A stretch of DNA of 64,000 nt from Roseobacter insulae (lineage in GTDB: Bacteria > Pseudomonadota > Alphaproteobacteria > Rhodobacterales > Rhodobacteraceae). The stretch lies in the NCBI RefSeq assembly GCF_019375555.1, contig NZ_JAHXDN010000001.1, forward strand, positions 221,001 to 285,000. Reading direction: 5' to 3'. This document shows, in pieces, positions 36,985-46,215 of this stretch. The notes below the pieces were generated by a model. The model was not told where the DNA came from. It worked only from the letters and a program-made list of their open reading frames with translations, and did no database searches. Within the stretch, counting starts at the first letter, position 1; every line of letters begins with the position of its first letter. The position numbers were made by a program, and so were the translations under genes.

Positions 36985-37257
36985 GTGACAAAAAAGAACG
37001 CCAACGACTTTGCCGATACTCCTCCCTCAGGTAGTTCCGTCACCGACTATGACCGGCAGCATCTCATGCTCTATGCGCGATTGCTCGACGCAGAGGCGGA
37101 CGGCGCACCGCTGGGTGAGATTGTCCGAATCCTGTTCGGGATCGATGCGAGCAATGATCCAGAACGCGCCCGAAGGCTGCATGACGGGCACCTTCGACGC
37201 GCGCATTGGATGACCGAGAACGGCTATCGCGATCTTCTCCATTCCCAAGCCACCTGA
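36985..37257 (+). CDS. Small DUF2285 protein, QseM-like antiactivator
   Basis: From GTG 36985 (GAGGGGGAAAGAA site) the protein has 90 residues and is a single DUF2285 domain: DYDRQHLMLYARLLDAEADG and FGIDASNDPERARRLHDGHLRRA. The frame is open to 36916 but upstream residues are not conserved-looking. In ICEMlSymR7A the stand-alone DUF2285 protein QseM binds and blocks the activators TraR and FseA. Here it lies just upstream of the FseA-like gene and divergent from the QseC-like repressor. Confidence 0.75.
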   Translation: MTKKNANDFADTPPSGSSVTDYDRQHLMLYARLLDAEADGAPLGEIVRILFGIDASNDPERARRLHDGHLRRAHWMTENGYRDLLHSQAT

Positions 37258-37395
37258 CAAGAATTCACAGATGCGGTGATGCCGTCGGCGCATCGCCATA
37301 TGCCACCTGTACCCCTACAAATTCCCGTTTAGCGCGAGAATATTCATCGATCACCGGTCGCTATCCCGCACCGGCTCTTCGTTGGAGGTGCAGTC

Positions 37396-38125
37396 ATGTC
37401 ACAAAACTGGCGCAGTGAAGCCGACTACGATTACATCAAGGATCTCGATGCATCCGGTCTTGCCTGGGAGTGTCTGAGGCGCAATCCGCGCTATCGGAAT
37501 GACTTCCCAACCATGTCCGATGCGGAAGCAGCCGCCTGGGGGTTGCGATTTCCCGGTAGATCCAGAGCTGCGCGCAATGGACGCGCGCCTATATTGGAGG
37601 CCCATGGTCGCGCCGGCCGTTTCCGTCCTTGTGTCCGCCATATCCGATGGGCGAATGCCGCCGATCCGACTTGATCGCATCATTCTTCAAGCACGACGGG
37701 GGAGTAACGGGAGGCATTGGGCCTGTCTGCGGACAGGCTTGGTCTTGGTGTCCGACAACTCGTTCGTCGCTGAACAACCACTCGGAATCCTACTCCCGCT
37801 CGATCCCGATTGGTCCATCCGCATCGACACGGCGCAGCGTCTGAGAACCGTCTGGCACGGTCGCAAAACGCCTTTTTTGTTCACAGATCAACGCCGACGT
37901 CGCATCGGTCATGCGCTGCGAACGACCGACGCGAAGCAAAGCGGTGCGCGTCTGCGCGACATCGCCATAGCCTATTTCGGAGCAGGTCGAATTGGCGCAG
38001 AACCCTGGAAAACAAGCGCCTTGAAGGCGCAGGTGGCACGTCTTGCAAGATATGGTGAGGTGCTCGTCAGCGACGGTTATCGTCAGCTGTTGCGCGGAAA
38101 GACAGCAGCCCGGTCGCAAGAATAG
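37396..38125 (+). CDS. FseA-like activator encoded through a +1 frameshift (DUF6499 + DUF2285)
   Basis: ATG 37396 (TTGGAGGTGCAGTC) opens a frame encoding a DUF6499-type N-terminus (MSQNWRSEADYDYIKDLDAS, WECLRRNPRYRNDF). At TTT-CCC-GGT (37549-37557) homology moves to the +1 frame, which continues VDPELRAMDARLYWRP and ends in a DUF2285 domain at 38125. Skipping G37555 yields one 242-residue protein. ICEMlSymR7A makes its excision activator FseA from two such frames by programmed +1 frameshifting, and CCC-G is a plausible slippage site. Without the shift the first frame stops at 37674. A plain mutation or sequencing error is the alternative. Confidence 0.72.
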
Positions 38126-38193
38126 GTACTTTCACGGAACCCTGACATGAGGTTCGACATCCCATCAAATGACCAGATGTTGTCCGCTTTCGA

Positions 38194-38230
38194 GGGGTGA
38201 CGATTTTCGCCCGACACCTTCGTCATCCCC
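38194..38230. promoter_or_regulatory. Inverted repeat upstream of the excision-factor gene
   Basis: GGGGTGACGA (38194-38203) faces TCGTCATCCCC (38220-38230), complementary except for one bulged base. It is about 85 nt upstream of the RdfS-like start, between the activator gene and its expected target. It may be the activator's binding site. Confidence 0.4.
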
Positions 38231-38313
38231 CTAATGTCCACTTCTCCGCTTCTCTGGCCGCGAGCTGTCCTTCGCATCCCGCGAGGAACCCGCGATGACC
38301 AGAGGAGCCCCAA

Positions 38314-38598
38314 ATGCCCGATCCCAATGCCGGCCTGCCGCCGCGTTATCTCAGAACCCCCGAAGCTGCCCGTTTTCTCGGCTTGTCCGGCCGAACGCTG
38401 GAGAAACACCGCACCTACGGAACCGGCCCACGGTACTCCAAAATCGGCGGACGTGTCGTCTACGCGGTCGACGATCTGCAAGCCTGGGTCAGCCGCGGTG
38501 AGAAACGCTCGACCTCCGACAACACCGGCGACACCGTTCTTCCAGCCAAGCGTCATGCCGCCATTTCGCCAGCCTATAGCGGCGAGAAGCGTTCATGA
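38314..38598 (+). CDS. RdfS-like excisionase / recombination directionality factor
   Basis: The 94-residue protein has an AlpA/MerR-type helix-turn-helix (about 9-58; YLRTPEAARFLGLSGRTLEK and GPRYSKIGGRVVYAVDDLQAW). In ICEMlSymR7A the small HTH protein RdfS is the excision factor, activated by FseA and followed by the traF/rlxS transfer genes. The order here is the same. Start ATG 38314 follows AGAGGAGCCCCAA. The last 4 nt overlap the next gene. Confidence 0.75.
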   Translation: MPDPNAGLPPRYLRTPEAARFLGLSGRTLEKHRTYGTGPRYSKIGGRVVYAVDDLQAWVSRGEKRSTSDNTGDTVLPAKRHAAISPAYSGEKRS

Positions 38599-39059
38599 GC
38601 GCGCGCACTTTCATCGAACTGACGTGGATCGAAGGCCGCATCGAACGCTGGTTGCGTTTCGGTCGGATCGTTCAGGAGACGATCAAAAGCCGGTCGGTTC
38701 GAGTGGTCGGGCTCGATCCCGGCAGCGTCTTCGCCTTCGTCCGCTGGGCCGCGAACGACTACGGGACGGTCGAAAGTCGGATCGACATCCTGCAGGCTGT
38801 CGGCCTCGGTGAGCGCTATTCGACGGTGCCATGCGTTACACCCGGTGGGATTAGTCTTCTACGCCTCACGGGCTGGTCAAAGGTCGAAGCCGTGTTGCTC
38901 GCCGTCGACCAGATCGAGGCGGAAAGCATCGTGCCGGAAGAGGTCTGTCCGGATCATTGGCGGCACGTCCATCAACGCCTGAGCTGCAATCTCGAACCAC
39001 GCCAATACACGCCGTTCCGGCATAAGGCTTGGCTCAGAAGACGGGCGCTGGCGGCATGA
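38595..39059 (+). CDS. DUF2840 protein
   Basis: The 154-residue protein matches DUF2840, found only in conjugative elements of this type. Motifs visible include FIELTWIEGRIERWLRFG and a C-terminal PRQYTPFRHKAWLRRRAL. It is coupled at both ends by ATGA overlaps with the RdfS-like and TraF genes. The function is unknown. The strict position between excision factor and pilin-processing protease suggests a transfer-related role. Confidence 0.85.
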   Translation: MSARTFIELTWIEGRIERWLRFGRIVQETIKSRSVRVVGLDPGSVFAFVRWAANDYGTVESRIDILQAVGLGERYSTVPCVTPGGISLLRLTGWSKVEAVLLAVDQIEAESIVPEEVCPDHWRHVHQRLSCNLEPRQYTPFRHKAWLRRRALAA

Positions 39060-39568
39060 CCCGCGCGCGTCCGTCACTTCTTATCGGCAGCGCCGGTATC
39101 GCCCTGATCGCACTCTCTGCGTTCGTCCGTGCCAATCCAATCCTCATCTGGAACGCCTCATCCAGCGTTCCCATCGGCTTCTATGCCGTGCAGCCACTCG
39201 ACACACCCAACACCGGCGATCTGGTCGTCTTGGAACCGCCGTCTGCGCTCAGCGACTGGCTTCTGGAGCGCGGCTACATTAGGCCCGACGTTCCGCTCAT
39301 CAAGCACGTCGCCGCACTTCCCGGACAGCGCGTGTGCAGGGTCGGCGGAGCGATCACCGTCGATGGCGCGACCGTCACAACCGCGAAAGACCGCGACCGT
39401 TTCGACCGCCCAATGCCCGTTTGGCAGGGCTGTCATCGGCTCACCGACGATCAGATCTTCTTCCTCAATCCTGACACCGAGGCGAGCCTCGACGGACGGT
39501 ACTTCGGGCCGCTGCCACGCGACACGATCATCGGCCGCGCGGTGCCGATCTGGACGCGGGAGGGCTGA
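39056..39568 (+). CDS. traF: TraF, S26-family conjugative signal peptidase
   Basis: From ATG 39056 (170 residues) there is one N-terminal membrane anchor (about 8-25). The S26 catalytic Ser lies in NASSSVPIGFYAVQ, and the Lys in LIKHVAALPGQRVC. TraF proteins process and circularise TrbC pilin in IncP-like systems. The gene overlaps the DUF2840 stop and precedes the lytic transglycosylase by 4 nt, so all are one operon. Confidence 0.9.
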   Translation: MTRARPSLLIGSAGIALIALSAFVRANPILIWNASSSVPIGFYAVQPLDTPNTGDLVVLEPPSALSDWLLERGYIRPDVPLIKHVAALPGQRVCRVGGAITVDGATVTTAKDRDRFDRPMPVWQGCHRLTDDQIFFLNPDTEASLDGRYFGPLPRDTIIGRAVPIWTREG

Positions 39569-39572
39569 ACGG

Positions 39573-40322
39573 ATGGCTTTCCTCCTTCCTCCCGGCCGTC
39601 GTCTTGTCGCCGCTTCCGCGATCCTTATCGGGCTTTCCGGCTGCACCAATCCGCCCGCCGCTAACGCGCGGGACACGGTTTCCCGTTCCGCTCAAACCGT
39701 TACCCCAAGCTCCGATATCGACGCCTACATTACAGAAGCGGCGCAACGCTTCGGCATCCCCGAGCGCTGGATACGCGCCGTGATGCAGGCCGAGAGTGCG
39801 GGCAATTCACGCGCCGTCAGCAGTGCCGGCGCAATGGGTCTAATGCAGATCATGCCCGGCACCTGGGCGGAGCTGCGCGCCGCTCATGGCTTCGGCTCGG
39901 ACCCGTTCGACCGCCGCGAGAACATCCTGGCAGGTGCCGCTTATCTGCGACAGATGTACGACCAATTCGGCGCGCCGGGGTTTCTCGCGGCCTACAATGC
40001 TGGCCCCGGGCGGTATGCCGAGCACCTGCGAACTGGGCGCACCTTGCCGCGTGAGACCCGTCTTTACGTTGCCGCGCTTTCGCAAGAGCTTGGCTTTTCG
40101 GATGCAGCGCCGTTGCAGCCGGTGCGCACAGTTTCTGCCGATCGGTGGCAGTCCGCACCGATCTTTGCATCGGTATCAACTTCGGGTGAAACGCAACGCA
40201 GTGCAGAGCCAGACCGAGCATCCGCTGATGTTCGGTCTGCCGAAAAACCCCGCCAATCGGGTTCTCAGAACAGCCAACCAAACCCGCTTTTCGTCTCCAG
40301 AACCGGGGAGTCAGACCGATGA
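39573..40322 (+). CDS. Conjugative lytic transglycosylase (VirB1-like lipoprotein)
   Basis: From ATG 39573 (249 residues) a lipoprotein signal is visible (ILIGLSGC lipobox, Cys near 26). The SLT domain follows (about 48-165) with the catalytic Glu in AVMQAESAGNSRAVSSAGAM, GLMQIMPGTW and AYNAGPGRY. It cleaves peptidoglycan locally so that the trb pore can be assembled. The C-terminal 80 residues are low-complexity. It ends the traF operon; the candidate transfer origin follows. Confidence 0.92.
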   Translation: MAFLLPPGRRLVAASAILIGLSGCTNPPAANARDTVSRSAQTVTPSSDIDAYITEAAQRFGIPERWIRAVMQAESAGNSRAVSSAGAMGLMQIMPGTWAELRAAHGFGSDPFDRRENILAGAAYLRQMYDQFGAPGFLAAYNAGPGRYAEHLRTGRTLPRETRLYVAALSQELGFSDAAPLQPVRTVSADRWQSAPIFASVSTSGETQRSAEPDRASADVRSAEKPRQSGSQNSQPNPLFVSRTGESDR

Positions 40323-40569
40323 TTGCACCGATCTGGCCGCGCCCCGTTCCGTCGTGCTGCTTCGTATGGAATTCGGCAGGCGGAGGATTGCAGACCAACT
40401 CAACGACGGGAGGGCAAGATAAAAGGCCGGACGCGCGGGGGCGCTACGGCGTTGTTGTTGTTGGGGTTTTCGCGTGCTGCGAGCTTAGCCACAGTGCTGC
40501 GCCTACAGTTATTCCTTTGATTTTACGCGCTTTTCACCGTGCCATGCTTGATATTTGGGAAGCACGAGC
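40323..40569. other. Intergenic region upstream of the relaxase, candidate oriT
   Basis: This 247-nt gap lies directly upstream of the relaxase gene, the most common oriT position. It contains GC-rich and GTT-repeat stretches (40430-40470) and an AT-rich part near 40510. No known nic consensus could be read, so the assignment is positional. Short open frames through it have no family or start signal. Confidence 0.35.
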
Positions 40570-42324
40570 ATGAGTCAGCGCGATAACGACATCCGCATCA
40601 AACCGGGTCGCATCCGTGACAAAGGCCCCTCGGCCAAACGGGCGAAAAGCTTCGTCGGACAGGTCATGCGCGCCGCGAAGAAGGCAGGGCATAACGGCAA
40701 TCATTTCAGGACGAGCGGCAGTCGCGCTGGTCGTTCGACGTTTGGACGAGGACGCTTCGTGCAAATCTCAAGAGGCCTCGCGCGAACCCAGCGCCGGGTT
40801 GTCGTGAATGCGCGGATCGTTAGACATCGCGGCCAGAAGTTTCGCTCGGCGCCGCTTGCCAAGCACCTCGACTATCTGAAGCGCGAGGGCGTCACCAAGG
40901 ATGGCCGAAATGCGGTGATGTTCGACAAAGAACATGAGCAGGCCGACGACCGCGTTTTTGCCGCCAGCACCGAGGACGATCGGCATCATTTTCGCTTCAT
41001 TGTCTCGCCAGAAGACGCCGGGCAAATGGAGGATCTGCACGCCTTCACCCGCGATCTTATGGCCCAAGCCGAGCGCGATCTCGGCACCGAACTTGATTGG
41101 GTCGCGGTCGATCATTGGAACACCGACAATCCGCATGTTCATGTGCTGGTGCGCGGCAAGGCCGATGACGGCAAAGACCTCGTCATCTCGCGCGACTATA
41201 TCAGCCGCGGATTGCGTGGGCGGGCGGAAGAATTGGTAGAGCTCGAACTCGGACCGCGCTCCGAGAAGGAGATCGCCGCCGGTCTCGACGCGGAAGTGAA
41301 GGCCGAACGATGGACTGGCCTGGACCGGGCACTGCGGTCCTACGCGGATGACACGCTCGGCGTTGCTGACCTGCGCCCCGGCGCTTTGGATCTCGACGAT
41401 AAGGACCTCAAGCGTCGCATGATCGGTCGCGCGCAATCTCTCGAACGGTTCGGCCTCGCCGAAAAGCTTGCACCAACGGTCTGGCAGCTGAAGCCGGGGA
41501 TGGAAGAAACGCAGCGCGAAATGGCCGTGCGTGGCGACATCATCAAGACGATGCACCGGGCGATGGGAAGTCAGGTCCGTGCGCCATCCGACTTCGCCAT
41601 CGAGGGGCAGCCGGAGAGCGCGATCCTCGGAAAGCTGGTCGATCGCGGGCTGCACAACGAACTCTCGGGCGAAGCCTACGCGATCATCGACGGGGTCGAT
41701 GGGCGTCTTCATCACCTGCGATTCCGCGATCTCGATCTGACCGGCGACACGCCGGTCGGCGGGATCGTCGAGACGCGGAGCTGGGCCGGGAAGGATGGTG
41801 GGGCGCGACGCCTCGCTTTGGTCGGGCGGTCAGACGTTGCGCTGGAAAAGCAAGTCGAAGCCGATGGCGCGACTTGGGCCGACCGATTGGCGCTCGCCAA
41901 GACCCGCGCGCCGCTGGCGCAGGGCGGGTTCGGCGCCGAGGTCCGCGACGCTCTGGAGAAGCGGGCGGAGCACCTGATCGGCCAGGGCCTCGCGACACGG
42001 CAAGGTCAGCGCGTCGCCTTCGCGCGCGATCTCCTGAAGACGCTGCGTCAGCGTGATCTCGATAGAGCTGCCAGCAAGATCGCAGACGATACCGGCCTGT
42101 CCTTCCGCAAGTCCGGCGACGGCGAGTCCGTTGCGGGCATTTACAAGCAACGCCTCGATCTCGCATCCGGCCGCTTCGCCATGATCGATGACGGGATGGG
42201 CTTCGAACTCGTCCCCTGGAAACCCCAGCTCGAAAAGCATCTCGGCCAGACCGTCTCAGGGACCGTCACGGCAGGCGGCGGCATCGACTGGTCGCTCGGC
42301 CGCAAGCGTGGCCTGTCGATCTGA
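40570..42324 (+). CDS. rlxS: Relaxase (RlxS/VirD2-like, DUF3363)
   Basis: From ATG 40570 (584 residues) the basic N-terminus and HUH core resemble MOBP-type relaxases of alphaproteobacterial ICEs. H182, H189 and H191 (DHWNTDNPHVHVLVRG) form the metal site, and LDYLKREGV (about 100-108) carries the likely catalytic Tyr. The rest matches DUF3363. It nicks oriT and pilots the strand to TraG. traG starts 13 nt downstream. Confidence 0.9.
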   Translation: MSQRDNDIRIKPGRIRDKGPSAKRAKSFVGQVMRAAKKAGHNGNHFRTSGSRAGRSTFGRGRFVQISRGLARTQRRVVVNARIVRHRGQKFRSAPLAKHLDYLKREGVTKDGRNAVMFDKEHEQADDRVFAASTEDDRHHFRFIVSPEDAGQMEDLHAFTRDLMAQAERDLGTELDWVAVDHWNTDNPHVHVLVRGKADDGKDLVISRDYISRGLRGRAEELVELELGPRSEKEIAAGLDAEVKAERWTGLDRALRSYADDTLGVADLRPGALDLDDKDLKRRMIGRAQSLERFGLAEKLAPTVWQLKPGMEETQREMAVRGDIIKTMHRAMGSQVRAPSDFAIEGQPESAILGKLVDRGLHNELSGEAYAIIDGVDGRLHHLRFRDLDLTGDTPVGGIVETRSWAGKDGGARRLALVGRSDVALEKQVEADGATWADRLALAKTRAPLAQGGFGAEVRDALEKRAEHLIGQGLATRQGQRVAFARDLLKTLRQRDLDRAASKIADDTGLSFRKSGDGESVAGIYKQRLDLASGRFAMIDDGMGFELVPWKPQLEKHLGQTVSGTVTAGGGIDWSLGRKRGLSI

Positions 42325-42337
42325 CCCGGAGAACTCT

Positions 42338-44332
42338 ATGACCTCGAAGAAACACACTTCACCGGCCACTGCCATCCTCTGGGGCCAGATTCTCATCGTC
42401 ACGGCCGTAGCGCTGCTCTTCGTTTGGGCCGCAACGCAATGGGTGGCCTTCCGGCTCGGCTTCCAATCCGAACTGGGAGACCCGCTAACGACCATCTTGG
42501 GCCTACCGATCTACCCGCCATGGAACGTATTCGTTTGGTGGTACTGGTACGACGCCTATGCGCCGCGCGTCTTCATGGAGGGCGCGATCATCGCGGGTGC
42601 TGGTGGGATCGCTGCCGTCGGAGTCGCGATCTTTCTTTCGGTGCTGCGCGCCCGGGAAGCGAGCAACGTGACGACCTACGGTTCCGCCCGCTGGGGCACA
42701 GAGAAAGATATGCGCGCGGCGGGATTGTTCGTCGACGACGGTGTCGTTCTCGGGCGCTATCAGTCGCGCTATCTCCGCCATGACGGACCAGAGCACGTGC
42801 TCTGTTTCGCGCCGACGCGCTCCGGCAAGGGTGTCGGTCTGGTCGTTCCGTCCCTCCTTACCTGGCCGGGCTCGGCGATTGTCCACGATATCAAGGGTGA
42901 GAACTGGCAGCTCACGGCGAGCTACCGTTCCCGTTTCAGCCGGGTGCTGCTCTTCGACCCGACCGATCCAAACTCGGCGGCCTATAATCCGCTGCTCGAA
43001 GTGCGGCGCGGCGATACCGAAGTGCGCGACGTGCAGAACGTCGCCGACATCCTGGTCGATCCCGAGGGCCTGCTCGAACGACGGAATCATTGGGAGAAGA
43101 CGAGCCACTCGCTTCTCGTCGGTGCGATCCTGCATGTGCTCTATGCAGAAGCCGACAAAACCTTGGCGGGCGTCGCGGCCTTCCTCTCCGATCCGAAGCG
43201 TCCGATCGAGTCGACGCTCGCGGCGATGATGCGCACGCCACATCTAGGCGATCACCCGCATCCTGTCGTTGCCCAAGCTGCCCGTGAACTTCTGAACAAA
43301 TCCGAAAACGAACGATCGGGCGTCCTCTCGACGGCGATGAGTTTCCTCGGGCTCTATCGCGATCCGGTCGTCGCCAAGGTCACGCGGCGCTGCGACTGGC
43401 GGATCGACGATCTCGTGACCGGCGACAGGCCGGTGACGCTCTATCTCGTCGTGCCGCCATCCGACATCTCGCGCACCAAGCCGCTGATCCGGCTCGTACT
43501 CAATCAGATCGGTAGACGGCTGACCGAAGATCTGCACACCAAGCGCAGCCACCGCATGCTTCTGATGCTCGACGAGTTTCCCGCGCTCGGTCGCCTCGAT
43601 TTCTTCGAGAGCCAGCTCGCCTTCATGGCGGGCTACGGAATCAAGGCCTTCCTTATCGCGCAGTCGCTCAATCAAATCGAAAAGGCCTACGGCCAGAACA
43701 ACGCCATCCTCGACAACTGCCATGTGCGGGTCGCCTTCGCGACCAATGACGAGCGCACCGCGAAGCGGGTGTCCGATGCTTTGGGGACGGCGACCGAGAT
43801 GCGGGCGATGAAGAACTACGCCGGGCACAGGCTGTCGCCCTGGCTCGGGCATTTGATGGTGTCACGGCAGGAGACGGCGCGGCCGCTGCTCACGCCCGGC
43901 GAGATGATGCAGCTTCCGCCAACGCACGAAATCGTCCTGGTCTCCGGCGCACCGCCGGTCCGCGCGGAGAAGGCACGCTACTACACCGATCCGCAGTTCA
44001 AGGCGCGGATCGGGCCGCCACCGGATCGCACTGCCAGCGGTGAGTCAGTCGGCAGCACGGCAGACGATTGGAGCGGTCGCGAACCGATCGCCACGCCTCC
44101 GCCCAAGAAACGGAAGTCATCAACCGACGACACAGATGGCGGCATCCGTAGGCAGCCCGACCTTCCGGAACATGAAGACATCGCGCCTGAGCCAACACCG
44201 GCACGCAGCGAGTTTGCCGATCTCGACGACGAACCGGAGGACGATGCACAGCGCGCAAGAGCCATGCGTGATCGGTTCGGCACGGTTGCGCGACAAGCCT
44301 CGCTCGATCCCGATGACGGAATCGAGCTCTAG
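42338..44332 (+). CDS. traG: TraG/VirD4 type IV coupling protein
   Basis: The 664-residue protein has two N-terminal membrane segments (about 14-40 and 80-103), a Walker A motif APTRSGKGVG (158-167), a Walker B segment LLMLDEFPALGRLDF, and a disordered acidic C-terminal tail after residue 550. It pumps relaxase-DNA into the trb channel at the inner membrane. Length and motifs are normal for TraG. Confidence 0.96.
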   Translation: MTSKKHTSPATAILWGQILIVTAVALLFVWAATQWVAFRLGFQSELGDPLTTILGLPIYPPWNVFVWWYWYDAYAPRVFMEGAIIAGAGGIAAVGVAIFLSVLRAREASNVTTYGSARWGTEKDMRAAGLFVDDGVVLGRYQSRYLRHDGPEHVLCFAPTRSGKGVGLVVPSLLTWPGSAIVHDIKGENWQLTASYRSRFSRVLLFDPTDPNSAAYNPLLEVRRGDTEVRDVQNVADILVDPEGLLERRNHWEKTSHSLLVGAILHVLYAEADKTLAGVAAFLSDPKRPIESTLAAMMRTPHLGDHPHPVVAQAARELLNKSENERSGVLSTAMSFLGLYRDPVVAKVTRRCDWRIDDLVTGDRPVTLYLVVPPSDISRTKPLIRLVLNQIGRRLTEDLHTKRSHRMLLMLDEFPALGRLDFFESQLAFMAGYGIKAFLIAQSLNQIEKAYGQNNAILDNCHVRVAFATNDERTAKRVSDALGTATEMRAMKNYAGHRLSPWLGHLMVSRQETARPLLTPGEMMQLPPTHEIVLVSGAPPVRAEKARYYTDPQFKARIGPPPDRTASGESVGSTADDWSGREPIATPPPKKRKSSTDDTDGGIRRQPDLPEHEDIAPEPTPARSEFADLDDEPEDDAQRARAMRDRFGTVARQASLDPDDGIEL

Positions 44333-44335
44333 GAG

Positions 44336-44764
44336 ATGGCCGTGAGGAAGGACCGGTTAAATGTGTATTTCGATCCTGCGTTGTCGGGTGAGCTGGAGGC
44401 GCTGGCCGCGCGTCGGATGGTCTCCAAATCGCAGATCGTGGAAGCGGCGTTGGCGGCTTTTCTTTCGCCTGACGGCGCGGATCAGCGCGAAGCCGCAATC
44501 GTGCGCCGGCTGGATCGGCTGACACGGGCCGTCGAGCGCCTAGAGCGCGATCAGTCTATCGGCAATGAAGCCATGGCGCTATTCGTGAAGTTCTGGCTGA
44601 CGACCACGCCGCCATTGCCCGATGAGATGCGCGAGGCCGCACAGGCTTCAGGCAAAGAACGCTATGACGGGTTCGTTGAAGCGCTCGGGCGGCGACTCGC
44701 AAAGGGGAAAACGCTTACCAAGGAAGTCTCGGAAGACATTTCAGACCGAACAACCACAGTCTGA
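44336..44764 (+). CDS. CopG-type ribbon-helix-helix protein of the transfer region
   Basis: The 142-residue protein begins with an RHH fold (KDRLNVYFDPALSGELEALA, SKSQIVEAALAAFLSP), then helices and a basic tail. Such proteins lie between traG and trbB in related ICEs and may act as transcriptional or relaxosome accessory factors. ATG 44336 is only 3 nt after the traG stop; GTG 44342 is an alternative. Confidence 0.82.
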   Translation: MAVRKDRLNVYFDPALSGELEALAARRMVSKSQIVEAALAAFLSPDGADQREAAIVRRLDRLTRAVERLERDQSIGNEAMALFVKFWLTTTPPLPDEMREAAQASGKERYDGFVEALGRRLAKGKTLTKEVSEDISDRTTTV

Positions 44765-44899
44765 CGTCATCGCAACTTCATGCAAAACGCGCTTGTCCCT
44801 GCCTCTCTACGCCACCGCACTACTACGCCCTCAAACCTGTTGCCGATAACTGATTAACGGTCTTCTTGATCGACCCCGTACTCAATTGCGGGGCCGCGA

Positions 44900-45883
44900 A
44901 TGACCGTCCACACTCTCAAATCAGCAGCGATCGAGCGCGGTTCCCGCATGCTCCGCACGGCGCTTGGCGCGGATATCGCAGCGTGGCTCGACGAGGACGC
45001 TGTCGTCGAGGTGATGCTCAACCCATGCGGTCGGCTCTGGGTCGACCGCCTCGGCGAAGGCCTCTGCGATACGGGCGCGGTGCTTTCAGCCGACGACGGC
45101 GAGCGGATCGTTCGCCTGGTCGCCCATCATGTCGGAGCCGAAGTTCATGCGGACGCTCCGCGGGTGTCGGCCGAGCTTCCCGGAACCGGCGAGCGCTTCG
45201 AGGGGCTCCTTCCGCCCGTCGTCGCGGCCCCGACCTTCGCCATCCGTAAACCCGCCGTCGCCGTCTTCACGCTCGACGACTATGTGCGCTCCGGGATCAT
45301 GGATGAGGTGCCCGCCGACGCGCTGCGCGAGGCGGTCGCGTCCCGCGCCAACATCCTCGTCGCCGGCGGCACATCCACGGGCAAGACGACACTCACCAAC
45401 GCGCTGCTGGCCGAAGTCGCCAAGACCTCCGACCGCGTCGTCCTCATCGAAGACACCCGCGAGCTGCAATGCACGACGCCCAATCTGGTCGCGCTGCGAA
45501 CCAAGGACGGCGTTGCAACACTGTCAGATCTCGTCCGGTCTTCCCTGCGCCTGCGACCGGATCGTATCCCCATCGGCGAGGTGCGCGGACCCGAGGCACT
45601 CGATCTCCTCAAAGCCTGGGGCACAGGCCATCCTGGCGGCATCGGTACGATCCATGCGGGATCGGCCATCGGCGCGCTGCGCCGTCTCGAACAGCTCATT
45701 CAGGAAGCCGTCGTCACCGTCCCGCGCGCGTTGATCGCGGACACGATCGACGTGCTTGCGATCCTAAAGGGGCGCGGTGCGGACCGCCGCCTTGCTGAAC
45801 TCGCTCGCGTCACCGGCCTCACAGCCGACGGCGACTACGCGCTCGAACCAATTCTCACCCCCGCGAAAGGAAATGCCCAATGA
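44900..45883 (+). CDS. trbB: TrbB, conjugal transfer ATPase (VirB11-like)
   Basis: The 327-residue protein has Walker [10 protein letters not shown] (156-164), Asp box IEDTRELQ, Walker B-like [15 protein letters not shown], and His box [15 protein letters not shown]. It forms a hexameric traffic ATPase at the base of the type IV secretion channel. It starts the trb operon, 135 nt after the RHH gene, and overlaps trbC by 4 nt. Confidence 0.96.
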   Translation: MTVHTLKSAAIERGSRMLRTALGADIAAWLDEDAVVEVMLNPCGRLWVDRLGEGLCDTGAVLSADDGERIVRLVAHHVGAEVHADAPRVSAELPGTGERFEGLLPPVVAAPTFAIRKPAVAVFTLDDYVRSGIMDEVPADALREAVASRANILVAGGTSTGKTTLTNALLAEVAKTSDRVVLIEDTRELQCTTPNLVALRTKDGVATLSDLVRSSLRLRPDRIPIGEVRGPEALDLLKAWGTGHPGGIGTIHAGSAIGALRRLEQLIQEAVVTVPRALIADTIDVLAILKGRGADRRLAELARVTGLTADGDYALEPILTPAKGNAQ

Positions 45884-46215
45884 CCAGCCGACTCAATCTC
45901 CTCTTTCCCCGCTGGCCCATCTACGTCAGCGCCGCGGCGATCGCCTACCTGCTTGCTGCCGGTCAGGCCGAAGCAGCCGGTTCCGGCATGCCTTGGGAAG
46001 CGCCGCTGCAAGCAATCCTGGAATCCATCGAAGGCCCAGTCGCCAAAATCGTCGCGGTGATGATTATCATCATCACCGGTCTGACACTCGCTTTTGGCGA
46101 CACATCGGGTGGCGCGCGCCGACTAGTGCAGATCGTCTTCGGCCTGTCGATTGCCTTCGCCGCGTCCAGCTTCTTCCTCTCGTTTTTCTCCTTCGGTGGC
46201 GGCGTACTCGTATGA
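45880..46215 (+). CDS. trbC: TrbC pilin (VirB2-like)
   Basis: The 111-residue protein has a signal sequence and two hydrophobic helices (about 55-75 and 88-110) around a short loop, the TrbC/VirB2 pattern. It would be cleaved and processed by TraF into the conjugative pilus subunit. ATGA overlaps join it to trbB and trbD. Confidence 0.92.
   Translation: MTSRLNLLFPRWPIYVSAAAIAYLLAAGQAEAAGSGMPWEAPLQAILESIEGPVAKIVAVMIIIITGLTLAFGDTSGGARRLVQIVFGLSIAFAASSFFLSFFSFGGGVLV

Noticed and set aside
40319..40573. 84-codon frame overlapping the lytic transglycosylase stop
   Set aside because: No family, no ribosome-binding site, odd composition; the region is better seen as the non-coding relaxase leader.
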